Shown here: positions 8,288 to 17,009 of the stretch, one piece after another
Layout of the letters: the number at the start of each line of letters is the position of its first letter
Position numbering within the stretch: position 1 is the first letter of the stretch
Source of the DNA: Paenibacillus roseus
GTDB lineage: Bacteria > Bacillota > Bacilli > Paenibacillales > Paenibacillaceae
DNA: 64,000 nucleotides
NCBI RefSeq assembly: GCF_016424485.1
Contig: NZ_JAELUP010000016.1
Location: forward strand, 1-64,000
Direction: 5' to 3'
Translations under genes and position numbers: made by a program
The notes under the pieces: model-generated
Database searches by the model: none
What the model saw: the letters and a program-made list of their open reading frames with translations, nothing else
Told to the model about the DNA's origin: nothing

Positions 8288-8635
8288 TTGGAGAAAAACG
8301 TCTCTGTGTATGAGCTATATCGAAAGGAGTTGTATCGAATCGGGTGGAGGGTTCAATACCACGCTAAAGTGATAAGAAGGAGAGAAAACATGTATTCACA
8401 GATGGAGGATATTGGACAAGACACAATGTTTGACGTAGATAATCGGTTAATAATCTGTAAACTCTTGGAAGGTCTTTCGTCGTCTGTGGGCAGAGAGATA
8501 CTACTCAAACTTTACATTAAGGATCAAAAGGAAGCAGAAGTTGCACGGGAGCTCAATATCAGTCAACAGGCGGTGAATCGATGGAAAAACAAAATGTTGA
8601 AGGAACTATCTCAAATGCTGAGATCAGCCAATTAA
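8288..8635 (+). CDS. Sigma-70 region 4-like protein (SigO/YvrI type)
   Basis: A 115-aa DNA-binding protein. Its C-terminal half (about residues 60-110) is a sigma region 4-type helix-turn-helix with AEVARELNISQQAVNRWKNK, which in sigma factors reads the -35 element. Region 2 is missing, so it cannot act alone as a full sigma factor. The next gene overlaps it and looks like the separate core-binding half, as in the Bacillus subtilis SigO-RsoA pair. The start is a TTG seven bases after the ribosome site GAAGGGGGA. A LexA-like palindrome upstream suggests damage-inducible expression. It lies inside the remains of a group II intron. The function is inferred by analogy. Confidence 0.6.
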   Translation: MEKNVSVYELYRKELYRIGWRVQYHAKVIRRRENMYSQMEDIGQDTMFDVDNRLIICKLLEGLSSSVGREILLKLYIKDQKEAEVARELNISQQAVNRWKNKMLKELSQMLRSAN

Positions 8636-8793
8636 TATTGGAAGCCAAACAAGCTAATCATGGGTCTACGTTGAAATTATTACAACTATTTAAAAAAGAT
8701 ATTAACCGTATGAGTCAGTTTATTCGAATGCCTAAAGAAGATGCAGTCTCGCATATTATCGTTGAATTTCTTGAGTTCATCAAAAAGTCATAG
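8581..8793 (+). CDS. RsoA-like co-sigma subunit (HTH_16-type)
   Basis: A 70-aa protein overlapping the end of the region 4 gene by 55 bases in another frame. The ribosome site AGGCGGT inside the first gene is six bases before its ATG, so the two should be made in step. ISQLILEAKQANHGSTLKLL followed by FIRMPKEDAVSHIIVEFLEF resembles the short HTH_16 proteins of conjugative elements and RsoA, which contributes the region 2-like contact to RNA polymerase beside SigO. Size (RsoA is 79 aa) and gene order fit. The pair may direct transcription of a nearby or lost operon; no target promoter was found. Confidence 0.55.
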   Translation: MEKQNVEGTISNAEISQLILEAKQANHGSTLKLLQLFKKDINRMSQFIRMPKEDAVSHIIVEFLEFIKKS

Positions 8794-8978
8794 ATGTTAT
8801 TGGTGAACTCTAATAGTTACAGGCCCTGTTATTCTGCTCTTCACCAATGGTTCGGCAAAACACATCGTTGTACATGAACATTACTGGAATCAACATCAAG
8901 GACTTGCTAGAAAAATCGTCCAGTTGAGATTAAACAAAATGGGATTATGGAACGGGGCACGTGGGGACTGACGGAAGC

Positions 8979-9107
8979 CCACATGGCTCAAGGTTGCTGA
9001 TTTCATCGACACTTGCGAATATCTATCTGCACTATGCGTTAGACTTATGGTTTAAGATAGTCATGAAGAACGTGTCGCAGAGAAAGCAGGCATCAATACC
9101 CCGATGA
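8979..9107 (+). pseudogene. Group II intron reverse transcriptase fragment
   Basis: One frame reads ISSTLANIYLHYALDLWF and continues through KIVMKNVSQRKQA to a stop at 9105-9107. The word LANIYLHYALDLWF is the strongly conserved palm segment just before the catalytic YADD box of group II intron reverse transcriptases. The YADD box and everything after it are gone, as is the N-terminal half, so the enzyme is dead. Confidence 0.8.
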
Positions 9108-9204
9108 TTGTGCGCAAACGAAAGACTCGCACAGGCAGGTTGTTATGACTTTCCTGCACAGTACGAGCGTCTTCGTCAATTGCGCGTAAACGGTTGAACC
9201 GGCG

Positions 9205-9273
9205 TATACCGAACAGTACGTACGATGGTGTGAGTGGTCGGCTACTCAAATAAAAAGTGGCCTCCTACTCGAT
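9205..9273 (+). mobile_element. Decayed 3' end (domains V-VI) of a group II intron
   Basis: The sequence from AACCGGCGTATACCG through CAGTACGTACGATGGTG has the layout of a group II domain V hairpin with several stem mismatches. It is followed by GTGAGTGG and a domain VI-like stretch ending CTACTCGAT, the usual intron terminus. Together with the 5' remnant and the RT fragment it marks a broken intron of about 1.24 kb that now contains the split sigma genes. Confidence 0.65.
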
Positions 9274-9288
9274 TATGCCAAGTCAACT

Positions 9289-10704
9289 TTACACTTGCTG
9301 GATTTGCAGCAAATTCGTGCGGCCGGATTCCCCGAGCGGTACGCCTGCAGATAATACAACCGTATCGCCGGGCGCTATATGGCCGTTCTCCAACGCCAGG
9401 CGCGTGGAGGAGTCGAACATTTCATCTGTCGTTGCGTAGCTGTCGCCCTTGATCGGGATAACCCCGAACAGCAGGCAGATTTTTGCCAGCACATGCTGAT
9501 GGCGGGTGATTGCAATAATTGGAGCTTGCGGACGATATTTGGATACCATACGCGCTGTAAAGCCGCTCTCGGTTGCGGTAATGATCGCTTTGGCTCCAAG
9601 CTCGAGTGAAGCGCTCACTGCGCCTTGGCTGATTACTTCGGTAATGTTGGTGGAATGCTGGGCTTTCTTCTTGGCGAATTGCTGCTGGTAGTTGATCATC
9701 GTCTCGGCTTTGCGGGCGATCGAGGCCATGGTGCGAACCGATTCCACTGGATATTTACCTGCAGCGGATTCCCCGGACAGCATTACTACGTCTGTCCCTT
9801 GCAACACTGCATTTGCTACGTCGCTTACTTCTGCGCGGGTCGGACGCGGGTTAAGCTGCATGGACTCCAGCATGTGAGTTGCAACAATAACCGGCTTGCC
9901 GGCCAGATTGCATTTGCGGATCATTTCCTGCTGCATCATCGGAACCTCTTCGACCGGTACTTCTACGCCGAGGTCGCCGCGTGCTACCATGATGCCGTCG
10001 GAGGCATCAAGAATGCCGTCGAGATGATTCATGCCTTCTTCGTTCTCAATTTTGGAGATAATCTGGACATGTCCGGCTCCATGCTCTTCCAGAATGCGGC
10101 GGATTTCCAGAATGTCCTCGCCTTTGCGTACAAAGGATGCTGCTATAATCTCGATATTGTGCTGCAAGCCGAATTTGATATGAGCGACGTCGCGCTCGGT
10201 TACGCCCGGAAGCGTCGTTTTGATGCCCGGCAGGTTAACGCCTTTTCTCGGCTTGAGCAGTCCGCCGCTCACAATGGCGCAACGAATTTCCGTTCCTTCA
10301 CTGGACAGTACAGTCAAATCGACCAACCCGTCATCAATGAGAATACGGTCACCCTTCTTTACAACTTGCGGCAGTTCCGCATAATTAACGCCGATGCGCT
10401 TCTCGTCACCGAGAATGTCCTCGGCAGTGAGAATGAGCTCTTCGCCTGCTTTCAAATCAACAGCCGCTTCCTTCAGCTTGCCGATGCGTACCTCAGGACC
10501 TTTAATGTCCATCATAATCGGTACGAACGTATTCAGCTCCTGCGCTGCCCGTCTGACGTTTTCAATACGCATTACATGATCTTCAAGCTCGCCATGAGCC
10601 ATATTTAAGCGGGCGACGGTCATCCCGGCCAGAATCATTTCCTTTAAAATTTCCACAGAATCACACGAGGGTCCCATTGTACAGATGATTTTTGTCTTTT
10701 GCAT
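9289..10704 (-). CDS. pyk: Pyruvate kinase, short form
   Basis: A 471-aa enzyme converting phosphoenolpyruvate and ADP to pyruvate and ATP. Visible hallmarks: MDIKGPEVRIG, the active-site ISKIENEEGM, metal and substrate motif MVARGDLGVEVP, and ATHMLESM. The protein ends after the regulatory C domain and lacks the extra phosphohistidine-like domain of Bacillus-type PykA (about 585 aa), so it may be a second isozyme. The ATG at 10704 is preferred because GGAGGT lies nine bases before it; a GTG at 10713 would abut that site. It is divergent from an AraC gene, sharing a palindrome-rich 100-base control region. Confidence 0.95.
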   Translation of the reverse strand: MQKTKIICTMGPSCDSVEILKEMILAGMTVARLNMAHGELEDHVMRIENVRRAAQELNTFVPIMMDIKGPEVRIGKLKEAAVDLKAGEELILTAEDILGDEKRIGVNYAELPQVVKKGDRILIDDGLVDLTVLSSEGTEIRCAIVSGGLLKPRKGVNLPGIKTTLPGVTERDVAHIKFGLQHNIEIIAASFVRKGEDILEIRRILEEHGAGHVQIISKIENEEGMNHLDGILDASDGIMVARGDLGVEVPVEEVPMMQQEMIRKCNLAGKPVIVATHMLESMQLNPRPTRAEVSDVANAVLQGTDVVMLSGESAAGKYPVESVRTMASIARKAETMINYQQQFAKKKAQHSTNITEVISQGAVSASLELGAKAIITATESGFTARMVSKYRPQAPIIAITRHQHVLAKICLLFGVIPIKGDSYATTDEMFDSSTRLALENGHIAPGDTVVLSAGVPLGESGRTNLLQIQQV

Positions 10705-10746
10705 TAGAAGCACACCTCCAAGAATAGTTTCATTGTAGCCGTTCTT

Positions 10747-10776
10747 TTGATCCGATACTATGAACTATAGTATACT
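10747..10776 (+). promoter_or_regulatory. AraC gene promoter with overlapping inverted repeats
   Basis: TTGATC (10747-10752), an 18-base spacer and TATACT (10771-10776) form a reasonable promoter for the AraC gene. ATACTAT/ATAGTAT (10755-10761 and 10767-10773) is an inverted repeat with a five-base gap, overlapped by the palindrome TAGTATACTA (10768-10777). A protein bound here could affect both this promoter and that of pyruvate kinase. Confidence 0.5.
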
Positions 10777-10812
10777 AAGTGAAACATAGTACGGTAACAA
10801 GGAGCTTGGCTG

Positions 10813-11595
10813 ATGATAGAGGTATCCGAGGTTCGTCAGGATCATGGCGTCGAATGGTATGAAGAAGGACAGTTGCAGCAGCAGGGATACTGTCTGGTTA
10901 TCGTGACATACGGCAAATGTGTCTATTGGGTTAACCACGAGAAGTTGATTATGGAAAAGGGCGATCTGTTGCTCCTTGCCGAGGGCGTTCCGTTTTATGG
11001 AAAGAGTATCCCGACTGTATTTCATACCAAATATAAAATCAAATTTCAGGCGCGGGAAGACGCAATGAAGCTGTCGATCCTGCAGCAGCCGGAGCTGTTC
11101 AAGCATAGAATGGGCTGCTACGACATCGTGCTGGAGCGTTTGAAAGAGCTGTTGCATCAGTGGAAGGAGAAGCCCTCTTATTACGAGATGATGAGCGCAG
11201 CTCTGTTTACCGAAGTGTTGATACAGATCAGTCAGGAGCTTGACCGGGGCATGATCTCGACGGAAAAGCACCGCTGCGCGGAACGGATGAAGTATTATAT
11301 ACAGCAAAATTACCGTGACCGAGTGACGAAGGAAGAGCTTGGCAATGCCATTCAGAGGACGCCGAACTATGCGGCGGCGCTTTTCCGTCAGGTCACAGGG
11401 CAGACGATCAGTGAATATGTGCATCATCACCGAATCAAAACAGCTCTGTATTTGCTTACGGAGTCAATGCTGACGATCAGCGAAATCGCCGAGTATGTGG
11501 GCTATAGCGATGTATCGTACTTTTACCGCATCTTCAAGCGGATTACAGGACACTCGCCCTCCGATTATGTTCATGAGCGGTCCCCGATTGTATAG
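10813..11595 (+). CDS. AraC family transcriptional regulator
   Basis: A 260-aa regulator. The N-terminal 90 residues resemble a cupin-like sensor fold, and the C-terminal 100 residues hold two AraC helix-turn-helix units (KEELGNAIQRTPNYAAALFR and LTISEIAEYVGYSDVSYFYR, ending with the family word FKRITGHSPSDY). It probably binds a small effector and controls a nearby or distant operon. Its control region carries inverted repeats and is shared with pyruvate kinase, so regulation of that gene is possible but unproven. Confidence 0.9.
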   Translation: MIEVSEVRQDHGVEWYEEGQLQQQGYCLVIVTYGKCVYWVNHEKLIMEKGDLLLLAEGVPFYGKSIPTVFHTKYKIKFQAREDAMKLSILQQPELFKHRMGCYDIVLERLKELLHQWKEKPSYYEMMSAALFTEVLIQISQELDRGMISTEKHRCAERMKYYIQQNYRDRVTKEELGNAIQRTPNYAAALFRQVTGQTISEYVHHHRIKTALYLLTESMLTISEIAEYVGYSDVSYFYRIFKRITGHSPSDYVHERSPIV

Positions 11596-11704
11596 GCAAT
11601 TCAATTGTATAGGAAATTCAGCGGGGATATTGACAGGGCATTTGTAGGGGGGATGTCCATTCAAGAAGTATAGAAGGAAGGCTGGAGCGGGAAACCCTCC
11701 GCAG

Positions 11705-12001
11705 CTAGAGCAGAGGGTCCTGCTTTATAAAGCTTTTAGCCAGATTTTCAGTGTGGCGGTCTCTTTGCGCCGGCCTGTAGTCCTCCAGCACATCAATCAA
11801 ATATTCTTCACCGTCCTGGTAAGCTTTGAAAATATAACGTTCAGGATCCATAATTTGAACATTGTGGCCGCAATCCCGCAAACATTGCTCAAATTCATGC
11901 AATCCGGGTTCTTTGCCTTCCTCCAGATAAATCAATCCTCTGAGCCGCTTCGTCTCATCCTTGCGGATGACCTTGAAATAAACGGTATGTTCTCTCTTCA
12001 C
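11705..12001 (-). CDS. Small hypothetical protein
   Basis: A 98-aa soluble, charged protein with alternating short strands and helices. The start is a GTG ten bases after AAGGAG. No signal peptide, membrane segment or known motif; the two cysteines (CLRDCG) are not arranged as a zinc site. It stands alone between convergent and divergent neighbours. Not recognised. Confidence 0.5.
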   Translation of the reverse strand: MKREHTVYFKVIRKDETKRLRGLIYLEEGKEPGLHEFEQCLRDCGHNVQIMDPERYIFKAYQDGEEYLIDVLEDYRPAQRDRHTENLAKSFIKQDPLL

Positions 12002-12160
12002 GAGTGCTCACTCCTTTTCCTGAGGCTTACAGTCTTATTGTAGCGCAAAAGGTTTTATGAAGCTGTGATTAATTATACAATGAAACAATTTTTCACCCAA
12101 TTTTACGTAAACTGCGATCTAATGGGCCTCCTTGCAGCAGCCAGTACCGGACATCGGACA

Positions 12161-12190
12161 TTGTAAGACATCTGCAAATAATGATAGAAT
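12161..12190 (+). promoter_or_regulatory. Probable promoter of the RNase H gene
   Basis: TTGTAA (12161-12166), an 18-base spacer and TAGAAT (12185-12190) lie 40 bases before the RNase H start codon. Confidence 0.5.
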
Positions 12191-12229
12191 GACAGACAGA
12201 AGCTTAAGCAGAAAGACGGGTAATGAAAT

Positions 12230-12907
12230 ATGTCTAAATCGAAGTTTTATGTCGTGTGGGAAGGCAAAAAGCCCGGAGTATACACGAGTTGGCCAGAGTG
12301 CCAGAAGCAAGTGGCAGGCACTAAGGGCGCCAAATACAAATCCTATGAGTCGAAGGCGGCAGCGGACAAGGCTTTCCGGGAGGGCTGGACCCGTCATTGG
12401 GGACAAGGCGGTCAGGCAGGAGTCGCTTCTGCCGATACAACGGGGAAATCTCGTACAGCAGCTAGCAAGCGCAAGTCTGATGGAATAACTTCTGCCCAGG
12501 AGATTGATTATGACAGCATTTCAGTCGATGTCGGAACACACGGAAACCCGGGGCCGGTGGAGTATCGCGGTGTGGATACCCGCACGGGACAACTATTATT
12601 TTCCAATGAAAATATCGGCAAAGGCACGAACAACCTGGGCGAATTTCTCGCGATTGTACATGGGCTTGGATATCTGAAGCAGCAGGGCAGCAGCAAGACG
12701 GTGTACAGCGACTCGCTCAATGCGCTGAAATGGGTGCGGGAGAAGAAGGTATCGACCACGCTCGTCAAGGATGCGTCTACCCGCCAAATTTGGGAGCTGA
12801 TCGAACGGGCGGAATCATGGCTTCGCAATAACACCTACGACAATAAAGTGCTCAAGTGGCAAACGAAGCAGTGGGGAGAGATTAAGGCGGACTATGACCG
12901 CAAATAG
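12230..12907 (+). CDS. rnhA: Ribonuclease HI with N-terminal viroplasmin domain
   Basis: A 225-aa enzyme that cleaves the RNA strand of RNA-DNA hybrids. Residues about 3-48 (KFYVVWEGKKPGVYTSWPEC onward) are the caulimovirus-viroplasmin hybrid-binding domain; a linker rich in Ala, Ser and Lys follows. The RNase H fold begins at about residue 95 with acidic SVDVGTHGNPGPVEY, then the glutamate in NLGEFLAIVHGL and the aspartate in VYSDSLNALKW, matching the D-E-D active site. An Asp near the C-terminus (KADYD) may be the fourth acid. A long hairpin follows. Confidence 0.92.
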   Translation: MSKSKFYVVWEGKKPGVYTSWPECQKQVAGTKGAKYKSYESKAAADKAFREGWTRHWGQGGQAGVASADTTGKSRTAASKRKSDGITSAQEIDYDSISVDVGTHGNPGPVEYRGVDTRTGQLLFSNENIGKGTNNLGEFLAIVHGLGYLKQQGSSKTVYSDSLNALKWVREKKVSTTLVKDASTRQIWELIERAESWLRNNTYDNKVLKWQTKQWGEIKADYDRK

Positions 12908-12922
12908 ATAAAGCCATCACAA

Positions 12923-12973
12923 CAGGGGCTATAGCCTTTTGGTCCAGGACAGACCATCAGGCTATAGCCCCTG
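12923..12973. terminator. Long hairpin between the convergent RNase H and GH30 genes
   Basis: CAGGGGCTATAGCCT and AGGCTATAGCCCCTG form a perfect 15-bp stem; the loop contains a nested GGTC/GACC stem. It lies between two convergent genes and could end both transcripts, although neither side has a strong T run. Confidence 0.65.
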
Positions 12974-12993
12974 CTTCATCATATATCCAACAA

Positions 12994-14343
12994 TTAGGCC
13001 CAATAAAGCGTAACGGCTGCTTCTTCAGGAAGTGTGTAGGTGGTGTATCCTTTGCCGGTATTGATTTCAATGACGCGCTCTTGAGCCGTCCGATTCGAGA
13101 GAATCAATACGGTTGAGCCATCAGGATTGCGGAAGGCTGTGCTCTCCAACTGGTCGCGGACCATGGTCGACTCGATCCGGTAAGCGCCCGGCTTTACGAA
13201 TTTGCTGATATGGCCCATCGTGTAATAATCCAGTTCATACTTGACGGCTCTCGTCTGCTGGTTAATCTGAACAAGTCCGCGGCAGGTGCTTCTCGACAGT
13301 ACGGTCGGGCCATTGTGTTCGTCAAGGGCAATGTTCCACCAGACGACAGTCTTGGACCAATTGCGAGTCGTACGGATGACATGCTTCATCTGATCAAGGA
13401 AAGCGGTACGGAACGGAGGAATCCAACTGCCGCCGGAAGCTTCGGTGAACCAGACACCTTTATCTGTGAAAGCTTCCTGAACGCGGGACATGGCTTCATG
13501 CTCCCCCCCGTATACGTGCCATGCTACCCCTGCTATATAGCGTGAGGCTTCGGGATCTGAAAGTACGGTCAGCGGATGAAGCGGCACATCCCAGTTATGG
13601 TCATAGCATAGAATCTTGGCTTTAATGCCTGCCTGTTCAAAGGCGGGACCCAGATGCTTCCCGATAAATTCAGCTTCCTCTGCCGGGCTTACAAGCATGC
13701 CGGGATATTCCTTTGGCTCATATCCCGGCTCATTCTGCACAGATACCGCATAGATCGGAATTCCGGCTTCCTCATAAGCCTGGACGAATTTCACAAAATA
13801 TTGGGCATAAACACTATAGCATTCAGGACGGAGTTTGCCTTTCACCATATGTCCTGTCGTCTTCATCCACCCGGGAGCGCTCCACGGGGAAGCCATCACT
13901 TTGATATCCGGGTTAATTTGCAGGGCTTCCAGCACGGCAGGAATCACATAGCCCCGGTCGTGATCGATGCTGAAATGCTTGAGTTCAAAGTCTTCCTGTC
14001 CCTCCGGCAAATCATTATAGCTATAAATTTCCGATGTATAGTCGGACGCTCCGATAACCTGGCGAAGGAAGCTGATGCCGATTCCTTCATTTGGATCAAA
14101 CAGGCGTTTCATGACCTTTTTCCGTTCATCCTCGGGGAGGACTTTGTATACCAGATAAGCTGATGCGTCAGTAAAAGAAGCGCCGAATCCGTCCATATCC
14201 TGAAACCGTGTCCGTGTATCAACCAGGATTCGGTCTGTAATTTGCTTGATTGCAGGCAATTCCGTAATCTCGATCTCCTTTTGCTTTTGCAATTCTTGCG
14301 CTTGATCGATTGTGCTCAACCAGGCTTGTGCATAGTGATGCAT
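12994..14343 (-). CDS. GH30 family glycosidase (glucosylceramidase-like)
   Basis: A 449-aa retaining beta-glycosidase. Signatures are FQDMDGFGASFTDASAYL near the start, the acid/base glutamate in SVQNEPGYEP and the nucleophile glutamate in WFTEASGG, followed by a C-terminal beta domain. No signal peptide is present, so it works in the cytoplasm on an imported beta-glucoside or similar sugar. It is the last gene of the cluster lplB-lplC-lplA-GH30, pointing to uptake followed by intracellular hydrolysis, under the divergent LacI regulator. The natural substrate is not shown by the sequence. Confidence 0.92.
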   Translation of the reverse strand: MHHYAQAWLSTIDQAQELQKQKEIEITELPAIKQITDRILVDTRTRFQDMDGFGASFTDASAYLVYKVLPEDERKKVMKRLFDPNEGIGISFLRQVIGASDYTSEIYSYNDLPEGQEDFELKHFSIDHDRGYVIPAVLEALQINPDIKVMASPWSAPGWMKTTGHMVKGKLRPECYSVYAQYFVKFVQAYEEAGIPIYAVSVQNEPGYEPKEYPGMLVSPAEEAEFIGKHLGPAFEQAGIKAKILCYDHNWDVPLHPLTVLSDPEASRYIAGVAWHVYGGEHEAMSRVQEAFTDKGVWFTEASGGSWIPPFRTAFLDQMKHVIRTTRNWSKTVVWWNIALDEHNGPTVLSRSTCRGLVQINQQTRAVKYELDYYTMGHISKFVKPGAYRIESTMVRDQLESTAFRNPDGSTVLILSNRTAQERVIEINTGKGYTTYTLPEEAAVTLYWA

Positions 14344-14359
14344 GATCGTTCCTCCTTAC

Positions 14360-14456
14360 AAATCAGGCAGCGCCCCGCTGCCGCGGATTGCCAGGGAAGC
14401 TCCTGCTGGATACTTCCGTCCGTCCGCCGCGCAGATTAAAGCGCTGCCTTTTTTGA
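14360..14456 (-). repeat. Intergenic stem-loop between solute-binding protein and GH30 genes
   Basis: GGCAGCG and CGCTGCC form a compact hairpin at about 14369-14385, and a further CGCTGCC word at about 14448-14454 can compete for pairing. Such processing or stabilising hairpins often follow a highly expressed solute-binding-protein cistron and lower expression of the enzyme gene behind it. That role is inferred. Confidence 0.4.
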
Positions 14457-14468
14457 AATATCAAAAGT

Positions 14469-16046
14469 TTATTTCAGGCCTCTTGTATCTGCGTAAGTGT
14501 TGACTTCCTTCTGCACATATTCGAGAACCGCATCTACGCCTGCCGATTTCAATCTGTTGCGGTAGTTCTCAATCGCCTTGTCTACATCCGGTACAAGTCC
14601 CAGCATCAACGGCTGGCCAAATTGCTGATACACCTGGTTAACCGCGGCCAATTGGGCTTTTACAGGCTGGTAGTCCATCAGTATCGGAGAGAAGATGTCT
14701 GGTCTTGCAATTTGCTTATATTCCTCAATAAGGGCATCTTCGCCTTTCCAGCGGTTGGCGGACGGACGATCATTTTTGTCTGTTCTCCAACCCCAACTGG
14801 CAATTCCGTACGCAGTAACCTTCGCCGGATCTTTGCCTGGAGCAGGGGAGACCAGTGCTCCATTCTCGTCTAGCGCATAGTTATGGCCTTCCAGACCATA
14901 TGTCATCAGTTCATAGTAAGTTTTGTCATTGCGCAGCTTCTCCAGAACCATCAAAGAACGCTCAGGGTTGGCGGCATTTTTAGGAATTGCCATTCCGTTG
15001 TTGATTCCCAGGTTCGGTACAACATAGTTATGGAAGCGGGAGAACGGGAAGTAGCCCATTTCAATGCCTTTGTAGTTCTTCTCGACATCGGAGATGAATC
15101 CGGCTGCGCCCGGTGTATTCCGCCAGTAGACAGCACCCGTATTGGTTTTGATGAAGTCACCGGACTCTTGTTTGATGGATAGTGTATTGGAAGGCCAGAA
15201 GCCTTTGTCTGCCCAAGTTTTCATCCGTTTTACCCACTCTTCGAATTCTTCGGTGAACGGATAAGCGATCACTTCGCGAGGCGTGTCGTATGATTTTGCG
15301 ACGATGACGCCGCTGTCTCCGCCGATATTTTTGAAATCATTGTAGGTGCGGAAGAGCGTGTTTACTTCGTTCCATGCGCTTCCTTTGATAGGCGTGACTT
15401 TCTTCACCTCTTTCACAAGCTCCATGTATTTCTCAATGGAATCCAGATCCTTAATTTCAGGAGCGCCAATTTCACGTCTCCAGTCTTCGCGGTATACGAT
15501 GCCGTCCGGTGTATATTCCGGGTGTGTGCTTGGAATCGCGTAGATTTTGCCATTGATCGTAACATCTTTCCAGTCATGCTCCGGAACATCCTTTTGTGTC
15601 TCAGGAGCGTAGACCGGCAACAAATCAGTCAAATCAAGGAATGCTCCCTGCTTGGCGAATTTGAAGAAGTCAGCCCAGGATGAAGCGAAGATCATGTCGA
15701 TCTTTTCGCCGGAAGTGAGCAGCAGATTGTATTTGGTCTGCCATTCATTCCAGGTTGTGAAGTTCAGCTTGACGGTTGTGTTCAAATCTTTCTCCAGCAA
15801 TTTGTTCCATTCCTTGACTACTTCTGGTGTATCCTTGTGAGCATCCCCGACCAGATACCAATTCAGCTCTACCTTTTTGGAAATGTCCGGCTTTTTGTCT
15901 GTTGCAGGTGTATTGCTTCCACCGCTTGGTTTGTCGCTGCCTCCGGAAGAGCCTCCGCTATTGCCGCCGGCGCAGGCCGCCAGCAACGTGGTCAGCAGGG
16001 CTGTGGTGATACATAAGGTCAACAATTTGAATAACCTGTTCTTCAT
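14469..16046 (-). CDS. ABC sugar transporter solute-binding lipoprotein (LplA/LipO-like)
   Basis: A 525-aa extracellular binding protein. The start at 16046 follows GGGGGAG and gives MKNRLFKLLTLCITTALLTT then LLAACAGG, a classic lipoprotein signal with the lipobox cysteine at residue 25. A Gly/Ser-rich linker precedes the bilobal family 1 binding domain. Length fits the LplA group of Paenibacillus and Bacillus, which serve oligosaccharide or glycoside import. It captures the sugar and hands it to the permease pair encoded just upstream. No ATPase gene is present; a shared MsmX-type ATPase encoded elsewhere probably powers uptake. Confidence 0.93.
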   Translation of the reverse strand: MKNRLFKLLTLCITTALLTTLLAACAGGNSGGSSGGSDKPSGGSNTPATDKKPDISKKVELNWYLVGDAHKDTPEVVKEWNKLLEKDLNTTVKLNFTTWNEWQTKYNLLLTSGEKIDMIFASSWADFFKFAKQGAFLDLTDLLPVYAPETQKDVPEHDWKDVTINGKIYAIPSTHPEYTPDGIVYREDWRREIGAPEIKDLDSIEKYMELVKEVKKVTPIKGSAWNEVNTLFRTYNDFKNIGGDSGVIVAKSYDTPREVIAYPFTEEFEEWVKRMKTWADKGFWPSNTLSIKQESGDFIKTNTGAVYWRNTPGAAGFISDVEKNYKGIEMGYFPFSRFHNYVVPNLGINNGMAIPKNAANPERSLMVLEKLRNDKTYYELMTYGLEGHNYALDENGALVSPAPGKDPAKVTAYGIASWGWRTDKNDRPSANRWKGEDALIEEYKQIARPDIFSPILMDYQPVKAQLAAVNQVYQQFGQPLMLGLVPDVDKAIENYRNRLKSAGVDAVLEYVQKEVNTYADTRGLK

Positions 16047-16115
16047 CGATTTACTCCCCCTGAATTCATCATATTTGTAAAACTGGCATCCGTTTACGGC
16101 ATAAGTCAAATGCGC

Positions 16116-17009
16116 TTAACCTTTTACGGCGCCAATAGTGAGACCTTTGACAAAATAGCGTTGTACAAACGGATATAAGAAGACAATAGGTCCGGTAACA
16201 ATGATGGCGACGGCCATTTTGAGCGTCTCGGCAGGCGGCTTCATGTCCGGGCCGAGATTGCCGGCGATATCGGTTTTCAGTACCGCGGCGCTAGCGAGTA
16301 TTTTGTAAAGCAGGAACTGCAGCGGGTATTTGGATTCAGTGGTAATAAACATGTTCGCTGCGAACCAGTCGTTCCAGTAGGACAGCCCGAGGAACAGACC
16401 AATGGTTGCCAGGCCCGGCGTAGCCAGCGGCAGAATTAGTTTCAGGTAAATCGTGAACTCCCCGGCGCCGTCGATCTTGGCGGATTCGGTAATGGAGTCG
16501 GGTATCGACTTCATAAAGTTCTTCATCAGGATGATATTCCAGGCGCTCATCAGTCCCGGGATCACCAAAGCCAGAAAGCTGTCCTTCCAATCCAGATAGT
16601 TTACGATCAGGATATACCATGGAATGAGTCCGCCGCTGAACAGTGTCGTGAAGTAGATGAAGAAGGCCAGATTATCCCGGTATTTGAAATCCTTGCGCGA
16701 AAGCACATAGCCGGCCATTGACGTCAGGAACAGCCCCAGCAAGGTACCTGCAAGTGTAACCAGAATGGTAACCTGATAGGCGGAGAAAATCTGCTCCGGG
16801 TTTTGAAACACGGATTTATAAGCATCGAAAGTGAAATTTTGCGGGATCAGCTTGAAGCCGTCCCTTATAATATCGTTCTCATCAGAGAATGAGCCGGAAA
16901 TGATGAGCCAGAAAGGCAGGGCGCATAACAGGGTGAAAATCGAAATAACAATGTAGCCGATAATGTTGAACACGATTGTCGAGCGTTCAGCACGCATGAG
17001 AGAGGGCAC
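16116..17009 (-). CDS. ABC sugar permease (LplC/YtcP-like)
   Basis: A 297-aa inner permease with six predicted TM helices and the cytoplasmic EAA loop ESAKIDGAGEFTIYLKLILP that docks on the ATPase. It ends with the conserved VQRYFVKGLTIGAVKG typical of the second permease of carbohydrate importers. It pairs with the LplB-like permease about 100 bases upstream and precedes the binding-protein gene by about 70 bases. Confidence 0.93.
   Translation of the reverse strand: MPSLMRAERSTIVFNIIGYIVISIFTLLCALPFWLIISGSFSDENDIIRDGFKLIPQNFTFDAYKSVFQNPEQIFSAYQVTILVTLAGTLLGLFLTSMAGYVLSRKDFKYRDNLAFFIYFTTLFSGGLIPWYILIVNYLDWKDSFLALVIPGLMSAWNIILMKNFMKSIPDSITESAKIDGAGEFTIYLKLILPLATPGLATIGLFLGLSYWNDWFAANMFITTESKYPLQFLLYKILASAAVLKTDIAGNLGPDMKPPAETLKMAVAIIVTGPIVFLYPFVQRYFVKGLTIGAVKG

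Noticed and set aside
9625..10608. 327-codon plus-strand frame inside pyruvate kinase
   Set aside because: Shadow of a certain pyruvate kinase gene; no family resemblance.
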